A DNA stretch of 64,000 bases from Anaerococcus vaginalis ATCC 51170 (GTDB lineage: Bacteria > Bacillota > Clostridia > Tissierellales > Peptoniphilaceae). The stretch covers positions 1,400,500 through 1,464,499 of the forward strand of contig NZ_GG700527.1 of the NCBI RefSeq assembly GCF_000163295.1. The letters are read 5' to 3'. The notes beneath the pieces were generated by a model that ran no database searches, was not told where the DNA came from, and was given only the letters and a program-made list of their open reading frames with translations. How positions within the stretch are numbered: position 1 is the first letter of the stretch; the number at the start of each line of letters is the position of its first letter. Both the position numbers and the translations under genes were made by a program. Of the stretch, positions 45,871 through 54,037 are shown piece by piece.

Positions 45871-46956
45871 TTAAAAAGCATCTCTTAGGATATTTGCCAA
45901 GTCAAATTTTGTTACCAAAGCTGGATTTGTTGGTGTGCACCTATCGTTTAGAGCTGTAAGTGCCATTTTTTCTATAGAATCTTGGTAAGCTTTTTCATCA
46001 ATTTTACCAAGTTCACTTAATTTTTCTGGAATATTAAATTTTTTATTCATTTCTTTTATTACTTTGATTAAACAAGTGTAGTCCCTATGATTTAATTTTT
46101 GAGCTAAATCGTCTAATTTTTTTCTAGCCTCTTCACTATTTTCACAATTATATTCTATTACATAAGGTAAAAGTATTGCATTTAATCTTCCGTGAGAAAT
46201 ATGAAAAGTTCCACCAATTGTATGGGCTAGGGAATGATTTATTCCAAGTCCTGCATTGTTAAAAGCGATTCCTGCCATATTTGAAACTTCTAGCATTTTT
46301 TCTCTTAGTTTTAACCTATCTCCATCATCGTATACTTTTGGCAAAATTTCAAAAACTGTCTTTATGCAAGTTTCTGCAAAAGTATCGGTATATATTGATG
46401 CATTTTTACTACTATAGGCTTCTATTGCATGAGTCAAAACGTCCATACCTGTATCAGCTGTAATAAAATTTGGTACAGTTTTTGTAAATTTTGGAATTAA
46501 TAAAGCATAATCTGGAAGCATTATATCGTCTATTAATACTTTTTTATCATTGCCTACTGTTACAACTGCAAAATTTGTAGACTCACTTCCTGTTCCTGCT
46601 GTAGTCGGGATAGCTACAAAAATTTTTTTTACTTTTTCTTCTTTATATATATCATATATAATTGCTTTAGTAGCATCTATAGCTGAGCCTCCACCAATGG
46701 CACAGATTAAATCAGGATTTGAATTTTTTAAAGCTTTTTTTCCTTCTTCAACTAATTCTTGGCTAGGATCTGGTTGAATATTGCTAAAAATATCATAGGA
46801 AATATTTTTATCTAACAATTTTGTCACCTGATCTATCATTTTACTTTCTACTACAAATGGATCTGTTACAAAAAAAATTTTATTAGGATTTAAAGAATTT
46901 AAAATTTTTATGCTATCATCTCCAACATTTATAGTAGGTTTTACTGAAAACGTCAT
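45871..46956 (-). CDS. Iron-containing alcohol dehydrogenase of the choline microcompartment
   Basis: A 361-aa group III (Fe) alcohol dehydrogenase. The nucleotide motif is AIGGGSAIDATKA (about 86), the metal ligands lie in DVLTHAIEAYSS (about 174) and HSLAHTIGGTFHISHGRLNA (about 245-264). It reduces acetaldehyde to ethanol and regenerates NAD for the aldehyde dehydrogenase. No long encapsulation tail is visible. It is the last gene of the operon and overlaps the MerR stop by 4 bp. Confidence 0.9.
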   Translation of the reverse strand: MTFSVKPTINVGDDSIKILNSLNPNKIFFVTDPFVVESKMIDQVTKLLDKNISYDIFSNIQPDPSQELVEEGKKALKNSNPDLICAIGGGSAIDATKAIIYDIYKEEKVKKIFVAIPTTAGTGSESTNFAVVTVGNDKKVLIDDIMLPDYALLIPKFTKTVPNFITADTGMDVLTHAIEAYSSKNASIYTDTFAETCIKTVFEILPKVYDDGDRLKLREKMLEVSNMAGIAFNNAGLGINHSLAHTIGGTFHISHGRLNAILLPYVIEYNCENSEEARKKLDDLAQKLNHRDYTCLIKVIKEMNKKFNIPEKLSELGKIDEKAYQDSIEKMALTALNDRCTPTNPALVTKFDLANILRDAF

Positions 46957-47813
46957 ATAATTTCCTCAACTTTCATTTCTATTGGTATTAGTATCTCTGT
47001 TACATATTTTTTCTCATCTCTAAAAGTCCAAGAATCTACCACAAATCTCTCTATAACATCTTCTGATAATTTATATCTATACTTTTTAGCCCACTCTCTA
47101 AGTTTTTCATAGGATTTACTTAAATTTTCATATTTTCCAAAATGATAAATAGAACCATAGAATCCATCTTTCAATGTAAAAATGATTCTTTCATCTTGAA
47201 TAGGTTTAACTGCTTTTTGTATGTATAAACATCTAATGTTTCTATTTTCCTTTTCACACTTTAATCTTTGGATATAAGAATCAAAATAAAACATAACAGA
47301 ACCTGTAATCTTATTGTTTTTACTTTTTACAAAATTTGCAAAATCTAAATCTAATACAGTATCTTCATAACAAAAACTAAAATCTATAGGATAAGATATT
47401 AGTTCACTTTGTTTTATATACTTAATACTTGGGGTATTATTGCCAATAATAAATGCTGAAGATGCTTCTGATATTAACTCATTCCAATCTTTTATAATAG
47501 TTAATCGCTCATCTAATTTTTTTATTTCATTACTTGTTCTTTTAATAAGTTCATTGAATGATTTACTCACATCATCATAGTCTGAATTAAATATAAAGTC
47601 TCTAATTTCATACAATGAAAAATCCATAAATTGCAAATATTTTATTATAGAAATCAAGAGAATAGTATCCTCCGTATAATATCTATATCCATTTTCTTTA
47701 ACTACATCTGGTTTTATAAGTCCTACAGTTTCATAATGTCTTAAAGCTCTTGTGGATACATCCGCTTTATTTGAAGCCTGACCAATGGAATATAATTTTT
47801 CTTTATTGATCAT
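46953..47813 (-). CDS. MerR family transcriptional regulator
   Basis: A 286-aa protein with an N-terminal MerR winged helix (YSIGQASNKADVSTRALRHYETVG, positions about 8-31) and the second wing NGYRYYTEDTILL. A coiled coil follows, then a C-terminal GyrI/BmrR-like effector domain (from about 125, with FGSIYHFGKYE-type strand near 225). Such domains bind small molecules, so choline, TMA or an aldehyde is a candidate signal. The operon promoter has the 19-bp spacer expected for MerR control, making this its probable activator. Confidence 0.9.
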   Translation of the reverse strand: MINKEKLYSIGQASNKADVSTRALRHYETVGLIKPDVVKENGYRYYTEDTILLISIIKYLQFMDFSLYEIRDFIFNSDYDDVSKSFNELIKRTSNEIKKLDERLTIIKDWNELISEASSAFIIGNNTPSIKYIKQSELISYPIDFSFCYEDTVLDLDFANFVKSKNNKITGSVMFYFDSYIQRLKCEKENRNIRCLYIQKAVKPIQDERIIFTLKDGFYGSIYHFGKYENLSKSYEKLREWAKKYRYKLSEDVIERFVVDSWTFRDEKKYVTEILIPIEMKVEEII

Positions 47814-47822
47814 TTTTACTCC

Positions 47823-48446
47823 TTAATTATTTACTTTTTCAAATAAGTATTTAGTATTTTTATAAATATTTTCTTCTAAATTATAAAAAGGGCTTTCAAT
47901 CATCTCTTCTATAGCCCATAAAGTTTTCAAAGACAAACAAGTAATTTCTGCAATATAATAATCATTAGACGAAATACTTTTATCTTTAGATTTTTCAGGT
48001 CTTACTTTTTTTAGATCTTTTGGAATATTTGTAGATTTAGAATTTAGAGTATTTTTTATATTTTCTAATAAATGGGACTTAACAGGAGATAATTCTTCTA
48101 AATTTTCTTTAATATCTTCAAATCTATCTTTATCTGTAAATTCCATCATTCTAGCATACTTATCAAAAATAGGATTTACGCCATTTTTTTCAATTTCTTT
48201 TAAGTCTTTATATAAATAATCTATAATTTTTTGATTATACGCCAAATATTGAGAAAGCCTCATAATGAAAAATTCTTTAGGTGAATCTTGGCAAACTGCT
48301 CTACCATTAAGTCCCCTTATTTCATCAAAGTTTTTCCATTCAAAATCTAAAATCCAAGAAAGCTCATCAAAAACACATAATAAATTATAATCTCTAAGTA
48401 TATCTTTCATCAAGTTCTTGTCAATATTTTTAAATAAATATCTCAT
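47823..48446 (-). CDS. DUF4125 family protein
   Basis: A 207-aa all-helical-looking protein. Landmarks are ILDFEWKNFDEIRGLNGRA, CQDSPKEFFIMRLSQYLAY and FDKYARMMEFT, which match DUF4125. No catalytic function is known. It is one base from the DUF4037 gene, and the pair with a TPR protein is a recurring set. Its presence within the choline operon is unusual for a metabolic microcompartment. Confidence 0.82.
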   Translation of the reverse strand: MRYLFKNIDKNLMKDILRDYNLLCVFDELSWILDFEWKNFDEIRGLNGRAVCQDSPKEFFIMRLSQYLAYNQKIIDYLYKDLKEIEKNGVNPIFDKYARMMEFTDKDRFEDIKENLEELSPVKSHLLENIKNTLNSKSTNIPKDLKKVRPEKSKDKSISSNDYYIAEITCLSLKTLWAIEEMIESPFYNLEENIYKNTKYLFEKVNN

Positions 48447-48447
48447 A

Positions 48448-49374
48448 TCAATTTCCTTTCACCAAATTAATTGCCTTAATTTGTGGATTTATAATTGAAT
48501 TTTGTACTTCAATAGCATGAGCCAATAAAAAATCATCATCTGATTTGGTAATAGATCTATATTTTAATATATCTTTTACATATATACTTAGTTTTTCACT
48601 TAAATAAAGAAGATCTTTTTTATCATTTGATGCCATAAATTTATTCATATCTTTAAGTAAATCACGAGGATAATAATTAATTTGTGCTAATCTTTTGTAT
48701 CTTAACTTATAATAAGGCATATATACTTTTGCAAATAAAAAAAGTACTCCAAATAAAGCTTCCATAAATTCAGCTTTTGCAAAAAAAACTGCTGAAATAT
48801 CATTTCTATCAAGAGATCTTTTTAAATTATATTGTCCCGCTTGAGCCATTTGGAAAAGATACGCTGCAAGTTTTTTTCTGAGTACATCTTCTGGATAAAA
48901 ATCTAATAAATATTTTCTATATTCTGAAAATAATTTACAATTATCTAAAAAAATTTCTCCATTAGTGACAGTAGCAAGATAAGATTCTGGAATTTTTAAA
49001 AATTCTATATCGCTAATTGGAAATTTCCTAGCTGATGTATATTTTTCATAAAAATCTTCTAAAGAGAATAACCCAACTCTTTTATCTACCAGTTTCGACT
49101 CAACTTTCTTATATCCTAGAAATTCATCTGGTAACTTTTCCAAAACAGAATTAATCCTATTTTTATAAATTTTTACATCATCTTCTTTTAACCAAATACA
49201 AAATCCCGGACCAAAATCATGATCTTTTGAAATATCATCATCAAGACCAAAACATTCAGAGCCTTCTCCAACCAGACCAATTGAACAAAGATCTAAAATT
49301 TCTGGACAATTATTTTTAAAAATTGGATAGGCTATATCATAAAAATATTTTTTTGATAATTCTATGCCATTCAT
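48448..49374 (-). CDS. DUF4037 nucleotidyltransferase-fold protein
   Basis: A 308-aa protein. The N-terminal segment GLVGEGSECFGLDDDIS followed by KDHDFGPGF (about 33-58) has the GS...D.D pattern of the pol-beta-like nucleotidyltransferase fold, and the rest is helical. It may transfer a nucleotide to a protein or small molecule; target unknown. It overlaps the TPR gene by 4 bp and leads into DUF4125, so the three are translated together. Confidence 0.82.
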   Translation of the reverse strand: MNGIELSKKYFYDIAYPIFKNNCPEILDLCSIGLVGEGSECFGLDDDISKDHDFGPGFCIWLKEDDVKIYKNRINSVLEKLPDEFLGYKKVESKLVDKRVGLFSLEDFYEKYTSARKFPISDIEFLKIPESYLATVTNGEIFLDNCKLFSEYRKYLLDFYPEDVLRKKLAAYLFQMAQAGQYNLKRSLDRNDISAVFFAKAEFMEALFGVLFLFAKVYMPYYKLRYKRLAQINYYPRDLLKDMNKFMASNDKKDLLYLSEKLSIYVKDILKYRSITKSDDDFLLAHAIEVQNSIINPQIKAINLVKGN

Positions 49375-50162
49375 GATATTTCCTTTTGCTTTTTAGCTTG
49401 ATTAAGGTTTTGAATTAGAATTTCCTTTACTGGACCTTCACCAACAGTTTCATCAAATACTTCTATAGCTTTTTCATAATAGTATACAGACGTATAATAT
49501 TCTTTATTGTTATAATAAATATTAGCAGCTGTCGCATAAGCATTTGCCAAATGTGGAAGTCTTAATCTATTTTTTTCATAATAAAGTATAGCCTCATTTA
49601 CATTTACCAATGCTTTAGCATACTTTTTTTTAAGTATTAATATTTCTGCGAGATTTATCTTAGATACAGCTATTTTTTCTTCATTTTCTATTATTTTTAG
49701 AGCTTTTTCAATATCTTCTTGTGCTAAATCCAACATATTTTTTGCCCTAAAGGCTTGAGATCTATTATTATATACGCTTGCCATTAAATATTTTGTATCG
49801 CTAAGTTGGCTAAGAATATTTTCAGTTTCATTCAAAGTATCAATTGCTAAATCATAATTTTTAGAAACTATATGGCAATTCGATATATTTATAAGAAGAC
49901 TAGCATAATCTTTTGAAATAAATCCGTAGCTGTCTAACACTAATTTTTGTATTACTTTATAAATCTTATAAGCAAAGTCTGTTTGACCCTTTACTCTAAG
50001 AAAAGATGCGAGCTCATTACCAACAGCGATAATGGCTCTTTCATCTTTTAAACTTATAGTTTTAGAAAATTCTTCCATCAAAAATAGAATAACTTCCTTG
50101 CCATTTGATTTATTAAACTTTAGCTTCAAATCATTATAAAAGTTTGATAAATCATATTTCAT
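49371..50162 (-). CDS. Tetratricopeptide repeat protein
   Basis: A 263-aa protein composed of about six TPR helical hairpins, recognisable by repeats such as DFAYKIYKVIQKL, YDLAIDTLNETENIL, LDLAQEDIEKALKI, YAKALVNVNEAILYYE and YTSVYYYEKAIEVFDE. It is cytoplasmic with no signal. TPR proteins are scaffolds, so it may bring DUF4037 to a shell or regulatory partner. It lies 5 bp after a BMC-H gene. Confidence 0.85.
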   Translation of the reverse strand: MKYDLSNFYNDLKLKFNKSNGKEVILFLMEEFSKTISLKDERAIIAVGNELASFLRVKGQTDFAYKIYKVIQKLVLDSYGFISKDYASLLINISNCHIVSKNYDLAIDTLNETENILSQLSDTKYLMASVYNNRSQAFRAKNMLDLAQEDIEKALKIIENEEKIAVSKINLAEILILKKKYAKALVNVNEAILYYEKNRLRLPHLANAYATAANIYYNNKEYYTSVYYYEKAIEVFDETVGEGPVKEILIQNLNQAKKQKEIS

Positions 50163-50167
50163 GATTC

Positions 50168-50443
50168 TTATTTATTTTTTGGTAAAATTGTTTCAACTTC
50201 TGTGTGTGGTCTTGGAATTACGTGTACAGATAATAATTCTCCAACTCTTTGTGCTGCTGCAGCTCCTGCGTCTGTTGCTGCTTTTACTGCTCCTACATCT
50301 CCTCTAACTAAAACTGTTACAAGTCCTCCTCCAACGTGTTCTTTTCCTACAAGTGTTACGTTGGCTGCTTTTACCATTGCATCTGCTGCTTCAATACTTC
50401 CTACTAATCCTTTTGTTTCGATCATTCCTAATGCTTCGTTCAT
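50168..50443 (-). CDS. BMC-H shell protein (PduA/EutM type), copy A
   Basis: A 91-aa hexameric microcompartment shell protein. It starts [21 protein letters not shown] and carries the K-E-H-V-G-G-G pore-side region and [15 protein letters not shown]. About 95 % identical at DNA level to the gene at 52107, apart from the ends. Hexamers tile the shell and their central pore passes small metabolites. Confidence 0.95.
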   Translation of the reverse strand: MNEALGMIETKGLVGSIEAADAMVKAANVTLVGKEHVGGGLVTVLVRGDVGAVKAATDAGAAAAQRVGELLSVHVIPRPHTEVETILPKNK

Positions 50444-50484
50444 TTTTTCTCTCCTTTATATTTTTTATTTTTTTATTAACTTAT

Positions 50485-52077
50485 TTATTCACCTTTAAAG
50501 GCATTTACTAGTGAGTCTACCATTTCTTTTAATTCTTCTAGGTTTATCTCACCTGTTTCATTAAAGTTTGAAGATTTCTTTTCTTCTTCTGTTTTACAAT
50601 TATTACAACCTGTTGAATATTCAAAATATTTTGGCTGGTTTCCATAGTTTGGTAATGAATTGTTATTTAATAAAGAATTATTTCCGTGATATTTTTTAAA
50701 TATTTCATCTTCTTCAACAAGCTTATCAGCATCTTTTGTTCCATAAACTAATTTTTTGAAGTTAACAAGGTGTTTTGGACCAACATTTTCTGATACGCTT
50801 GATCCTCCCATTGTTCCACATCCTAAGGTTAGCGCTATTGGAAGGCCTGTTGTAAGTCCTGTTCCTCCCATTGTTCCACCAGTATTTACAAGAATTCTAC
50901 TTGCAGGTTTTATAGCAAATTTTCTTGCAATTTCTTTATCTTCTGTATGTAGGCTCATAGTGTGTCCTATACCATTTTCTAGAAGTTTAAATGAAAGATC
51001 GCAAGCTTCCTTCCAATCATTTACTGTGTAAAATCCTAGTACTGATGTCAATTTTTCATAAGATAATGGATATTCTTTTCCAACTCCGTATTGTTCACCA
51101 ACAAGTACTCTAGTCCCACTTGGTATGCTAACTCCTGCAGCATCTGCTATAACTTTTGCACTTCTTCCTACATAGTTAGGATTCATTGCTGTTCCATTTC
51201 TAAATAATAAAGCACAAACTTTTTTGCATTCCTCATCAGTCATGAAATATGCACCAGCTTTTTCAAATTCTGAAACTACTTCTTGTCTATTTGTTCTTTC
51301 GACAATTAATGATTGTTCTGAAGCACATATTGTTCCATTATCAAAAGTTTTTGATGCCATAATATTTCTAACAGCTTTTTTGATATCAGCAGTTTTTTCT
51401 ATATAAGCTGGTGAGTTTCCTGCCCCTACTCCTATAGCTGGTTTTCCAGCAGAATATGCTGCTTTTACCATTGCTGGACCACCTGTTGCTATGATTAATT
51501 TAACTTCATTAGCATGCATTAATTCATTTGTTGCATCAATTGAAAGTTTTGTTAATCCTTGTACAATATTTTCTGGTGCCCCTGCTTTTACAGCTGCTTC
51601 ATTTACAATTTCTATTGCCCTTGATGTACATTTACTAGCTTTTGGATGTGGACTAAAGATTATAGGATTTCTAGATTTTATAGCTATCATTGAGTTATAT
51701 AAAACTGTTGATGTTGGATTTGTTGATGGAACTATTCCCATTATTAAACCAACTGGATCTGCTATAGTAATAACTTGACCTTCTTGGTCAGCATCTACTA
51801 TTCCTATAGTTTGTTGATTTTTAATTTCTTCATATAAAAGTCCACTTGCCATGTGATTTTTATATATTTTATCTTCTACCTTTCCAAAGCCTGTTTCTTC
51901 TACTGCAATTTCTGCTAATTCTTTTGCGTGAATTTCTCCAGCTTCAGCAATAGCTTTTATAATTCTATCAATTTGATCGAATGTATAATTTTTTAATTTT
52001 TTTTCTGCTTCAGCTCCTTTTCTAGCAAGATCTCTTGCTGCTTGGATTGAAGATAGATCAAAATCTAATTCTGCCAT
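50485..52077 (-). CDS. CoA-acylating acetaldehyde dehydrogenase of the microcompartment
   Basis: A 530-aa PduP/EutE-type enzyme oxidising acetaldehyde to acetyl-CoA with NAD. Catalytic Cys251 is in FDNGTICASEQ, the oxyanion Asn120 in IVPSTNPT, and GVGAGNSPAYI lies near 216. After about residue 450 there is an Asn/Ser-rich linker and then a short amphipathic helix EINLEELKEMVDSLVNAF at the C-terminus, which looks like an encapsulation peptide. It lies between two near-identical BMC-H genes. Confidence 0.95.
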   Translation of the reverse strand: MAELDFDLSSIQAARDLARKGAEAEKKLKNYTFDQIDRIIKAIAEAGEIHAKELAEIAVEETGFGKVEDKIYKNHMASGLLYEEIKNQQTIGIVDADQEGQVITIADPVGLIMGIVPSTNPTSTVLYNSMIAIKSRNPIIFSPHPKASKCTSRAIEIVNEAAVKAGAPENIVQGLTKLSIDATNELMHANEVKLIIATGGPAMVKAAYSAGKPAIGVGAGNSPAYIEKTADIKKAVRNIMASKTFDNGTICASEQSLIVERTNRQEVVSEFEKAGAYFMTDEECKKVCALLFRNGTAMNPNYVGRSAKVIADAAGVSIPSGTRVLVGEQYGVGKEYPLSYEKLTSVLGFYTVNDWKEACDLSFKLLENGIGHTMSLHTEDKEIARKFAIKPASRILVNTGGTMGGTGLTTGLPIALTLGCGTMGGSSVSENVGPKHLVNFKKLVYGTKDADKLVEEDEIFKKYHGNNSLLNNNSLPNYGNQPKYFEYSTGCNNCKTEEEKKSSNFNETGEINLEELKEMVDSLVNAFKGE

Positions 52078-52106
52078 GCTTACCTTCTTTCTAATTTATT
52101 TGTTAA

Positions 52107-52517
52107 TTATTCTTTGTGTGGTAAGATTGTTTCAACTTCTGTGTGTGGTCTTGGGATTACGTGTACTGATACTAATTCTCCAACTCTTTGTGCTGCTGCA
52201 GCCCCTGCATCTGTTGCTGCTTTTACTGCTCCTACATCTCCTCTAACTAAAACTGTTACAAGTCCTCCTCCAACATGTTCTTTTCCTACAAGTGTAACGT
52301 TAGCTGCTTTTACCATTGCATCTGCTGCTTCAATACTTCCTACTAATCCTTTTGTTTCAATCATTCCTAATGCGTCTAATTGTGCCATTTTTTTTATCTC
52401 CTTTTTTTCTACTTTTTTTACGATCTTATTTGTGGTTTTTTTGTTTACTTCTGTATTCACTTCTTCGTTTTTTGTAGCTTCTGTTTTTTTTGCTACTTCT
52501 TTCTTTTTTTCTGTCAT
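52107..52517 (-). CDS. BMC-H shell protein, copy B, with Lys-rich N-terminal extension
   Basis: A 136-aa reading. Residues 1-43 are a Lys/Glu/Thr extension with low complexity; residues 44-136 are a complete BMC-H domain ([17 protein letters not shown]). Two starts look usable: the ATG at 52517 after AAGGGG, overlapping the pduL stop, and an in-frame ATG at 52388 after AAAGGAG with 8-nt spacing. Thus long and short subunits may both be made. The short form would be nearly the same as copy A. Confidence 0.93.
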   Translation of the reverse strand: MTEKKKEVAKKTEATKNEEVNTEVNKKTTNKIVKKVEKKEIKKMAQLDALGMIETKGLVGSIEAADAMVKAANVTLVGKEHVGGGLVTVLVRGDVGAVKAATDAGAAAAQRVGELVSVHVIPRPHTEVETILPHKE

Positions 52518-53171
52518 CTAAACCCCTTGTATAATAATTTCTATAAAGTCTTTAGGACCTAATCCTAGAGCATTGGCTTCTTCTTGATCTATATGACAAT
52601 CAAGATATCCGTTATCTCCTACTCTAACACTTACATTTTCAAGTAGTGCTGACCTTTCACCTCTAGTTTTTATTGAAACTATATCTCCATTTTTTAATCC
52701 TCTTTCTTTTGCTTGAAGATTATTAAAATGAATGTGTCTTTGAGCAACTATTGTGCCTTCTTTTAAAACAACTGTTCCTTCTGGTCCTATTACTGTGATT
52801 CCTGGAGTATCTTTAATATCTCCTGACAATCTTAGTACTGGTTTTATACCAAGTTTAAAGGCATCTGATCTTAGTATTTCTACTTGACTTTGTTTTCTTA
52901 CTGGACCTATTATTCTAACTTTTTCTATGCAACCTTTTTTTGCTGCTATTGTCACACATTCCTTGCATGCAAATTGTCCTGGTTGTGATAAACTTTTTAT
53001 TGGTGTAAGCTTGTATCCTTTCCCAAAAAGAGTATCTAAATCTTCTTGAGATAAGTGAATGTGTCTTCCTGATATTCCTACAGGAATCTTATAAAGATCT
53101 ATATTAACTTTTTGCTTATTTTTTTTATAATTGTCTACTAAGCTTTCTAGCAACTGACTAAATTCATTCAT
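52518..53171 (-). CDS. pduL: Phosphate acyltransferase PduL
   Basis: A 217-aa microcompartment phosphotransacylase that turns acetyl-CoA into acetyl phosphate and releases CoA inside the shell. Zn-binding stretches GISGRHIHLS (about 33-42) and AQRHIHFNN, and the C-terminal CHIDQEEANALG are intact. The first 18 residues form an amphipathic helix, MNEFSQLLESLVDNY, a likely encapsulation signal. It is followed directly by BMC-H copy B. Confidence 0.94.
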   Translation of the reverse strand: MNEFSQLLESLVDNYKKNKQKVNIDLYKIPVGISGRHIHLSQEDLDTLFGKGYKLTPIKSLSQPGQFACKECVTIAAKKGCIEKVRIIGPVRKQSQVEILRSDAFKLGIKPVLRLSGDIKDTPGITVIGPEGTVVLKEGTIVAQRHIHFNNLQAKERGLKNGDIVSIKTRGERSALLENVSVRVGDNGYLDCHIDQEEANALGLGPKDFIEIIIQGV

Positions 53172-53172
53172 C

Positions 53173-53472
53173 CTATCCTATTATCCTTTCAATATCATTT
53201 TCAGATAATAGGCCTTGTTCTATCCCTTTTTTAAGTATCCTATAAATTTGTTCTTCCGATAAAACAGCTGATGATTTTTTACATTCTTTGCTTTCTTTTT
53301 TTTCTTCTATATCATTTTTTTTATCTTTACAATCACATTTTTTAAATTCTATGCCAAAATCTTTTGCTAAGTCTTTGGCTGCAGCTGTGATTATAGTGTT
53401 GTCATCAATATAGATTTCTTTTTCATTTTTTTTCTTTAAGACTTCTTCCTGACTTATGAGTCTTTTCATCAA
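53173..53472 (-). CDS. Small microcompartment protein, EutQ-like N-terminal motif
   Basis: A 99-aa protein. The N-terminal half reads LISQEEVLKKKNEKEIYID and ITAAAKDLAKDFGIEF, a motif seen at the start of several Eut/microcompartment accessory proteins. A Cys/Lys-rich linker and a C-terminal helix LSEEQIYRILKKGIEQGLL follow, which could target it to the lumen. No catalytic domain is present, so I take it for a linker or scaffold; its job is unknown. Confidence 0.8.
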   Translation of the reverse strand: MMKRLISQEEVLKKKNEKEIYIDDNTIITAAAKDLAKDFGIEFKKCDCKDKKNDIEEKKESKECKKSSAVLSEEQIYRILKKGIEQGLLSENDIERIIG

Positions 53473-53478
53473 AACCTC

Positions 53479-53748
53479 CTAGAAATCACAATCCTCATCT
53501 ATTATTCCAACTATAACAGCATCTACAGGAATTTTTTGATTTTGATTTTCCTCAAGAATTGCTCTTGCAGATGAACCTTGGGTTATAATAACCCTATCTC
53601 CTCTACCAGCTCCTATTGTATCTACTGCTACTATTTTTTTATTTTTTTCACTTCCATCTAAAATTTCTACTAACATAAATTTAAGACCATTAAGCGAATC
53701 ATATTTTCTTGTAGCCCATACATTGCCTATAAGTTTTGCGATTACCAT
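53479..53748 (-). CDS. eutN: BMC-P pentameric vertex protein
   Basis: An 89-aa EutN/CcmL-type protein (VIAKLIGNVWATRKYDSLNG; later VDTIGAGRGDRVII and PVDAVIVGIID). Pentamers of this protein close the vertices of the polyhedral shell. It overlaps the upstream GrpU-like gene by 7 bp. Confidence 0.95.
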   Translation of the reverse strand: MVIAKLIGNVWATRKYDSLNGLKFMLVEILDGSEKNKKIVAVDTIGAGRGDRVIITQGSSARAILEENQNQKIPVDAVIVGIIDEDCDF

Positions 53749-54035
53749 ATATTTTTTTCCTTAATTTTTTCTTCAATATTTCTTAGGGCAACTTTAACTT
53801 CTTCCATCTCTCCTATTATTGCAAGCATAATCATATTTTGTGGACATGAGCCTCTAACATCTAATACTTCTACCCCACTAGTTTTATAGGCTATATCACT
53901 TGCCACAGTCATTTCTATTAATTTTCCTTGAACAAGCCCTAAAGCTCCAGGATTTTTTTCCAATTTGAATTTGGATCTATTTTTTATAATATCAAGTGTG
54001 GCTGGGCTTGGTGCTTTTATAAGTTTAATATCCAT
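53742..54035 (-). CDS. BMC-domain shell protein, GrpU-like
   Basis: A 97-aa BMC protein with permuted-looking strand order. Its RGSCPQNMIML loop (about 62-72) places a Cys at the predicted pore, like the GrpU proteins of glycyl-radical microcompartments that coordinate an Fe-S cluster at the hexamer axis. The assignment is by motif, so cluster binding is inferred. It directly follows the EutJ-like gene. Confidence 0.85.
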   Translation of the reverse strand: MDIKLIKAPSPATLDIIKNRSKFKLEKNPGALGLVQGKLIEMTVASDIAYKTSGVEVLDVRGSCPQNMIMLAIIGEMEEVKVALRNIEEKIKEKNIW

Positions 54036-54037
54036 TT

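Noticed and set aside
52114-52521. Plus-strand reading opposite BMC-H copy B
   Set aside because: It is a low-complexity mirror of the shell gene with no ribosome site. The matching mirror opposite copy A reflects gene similarity.
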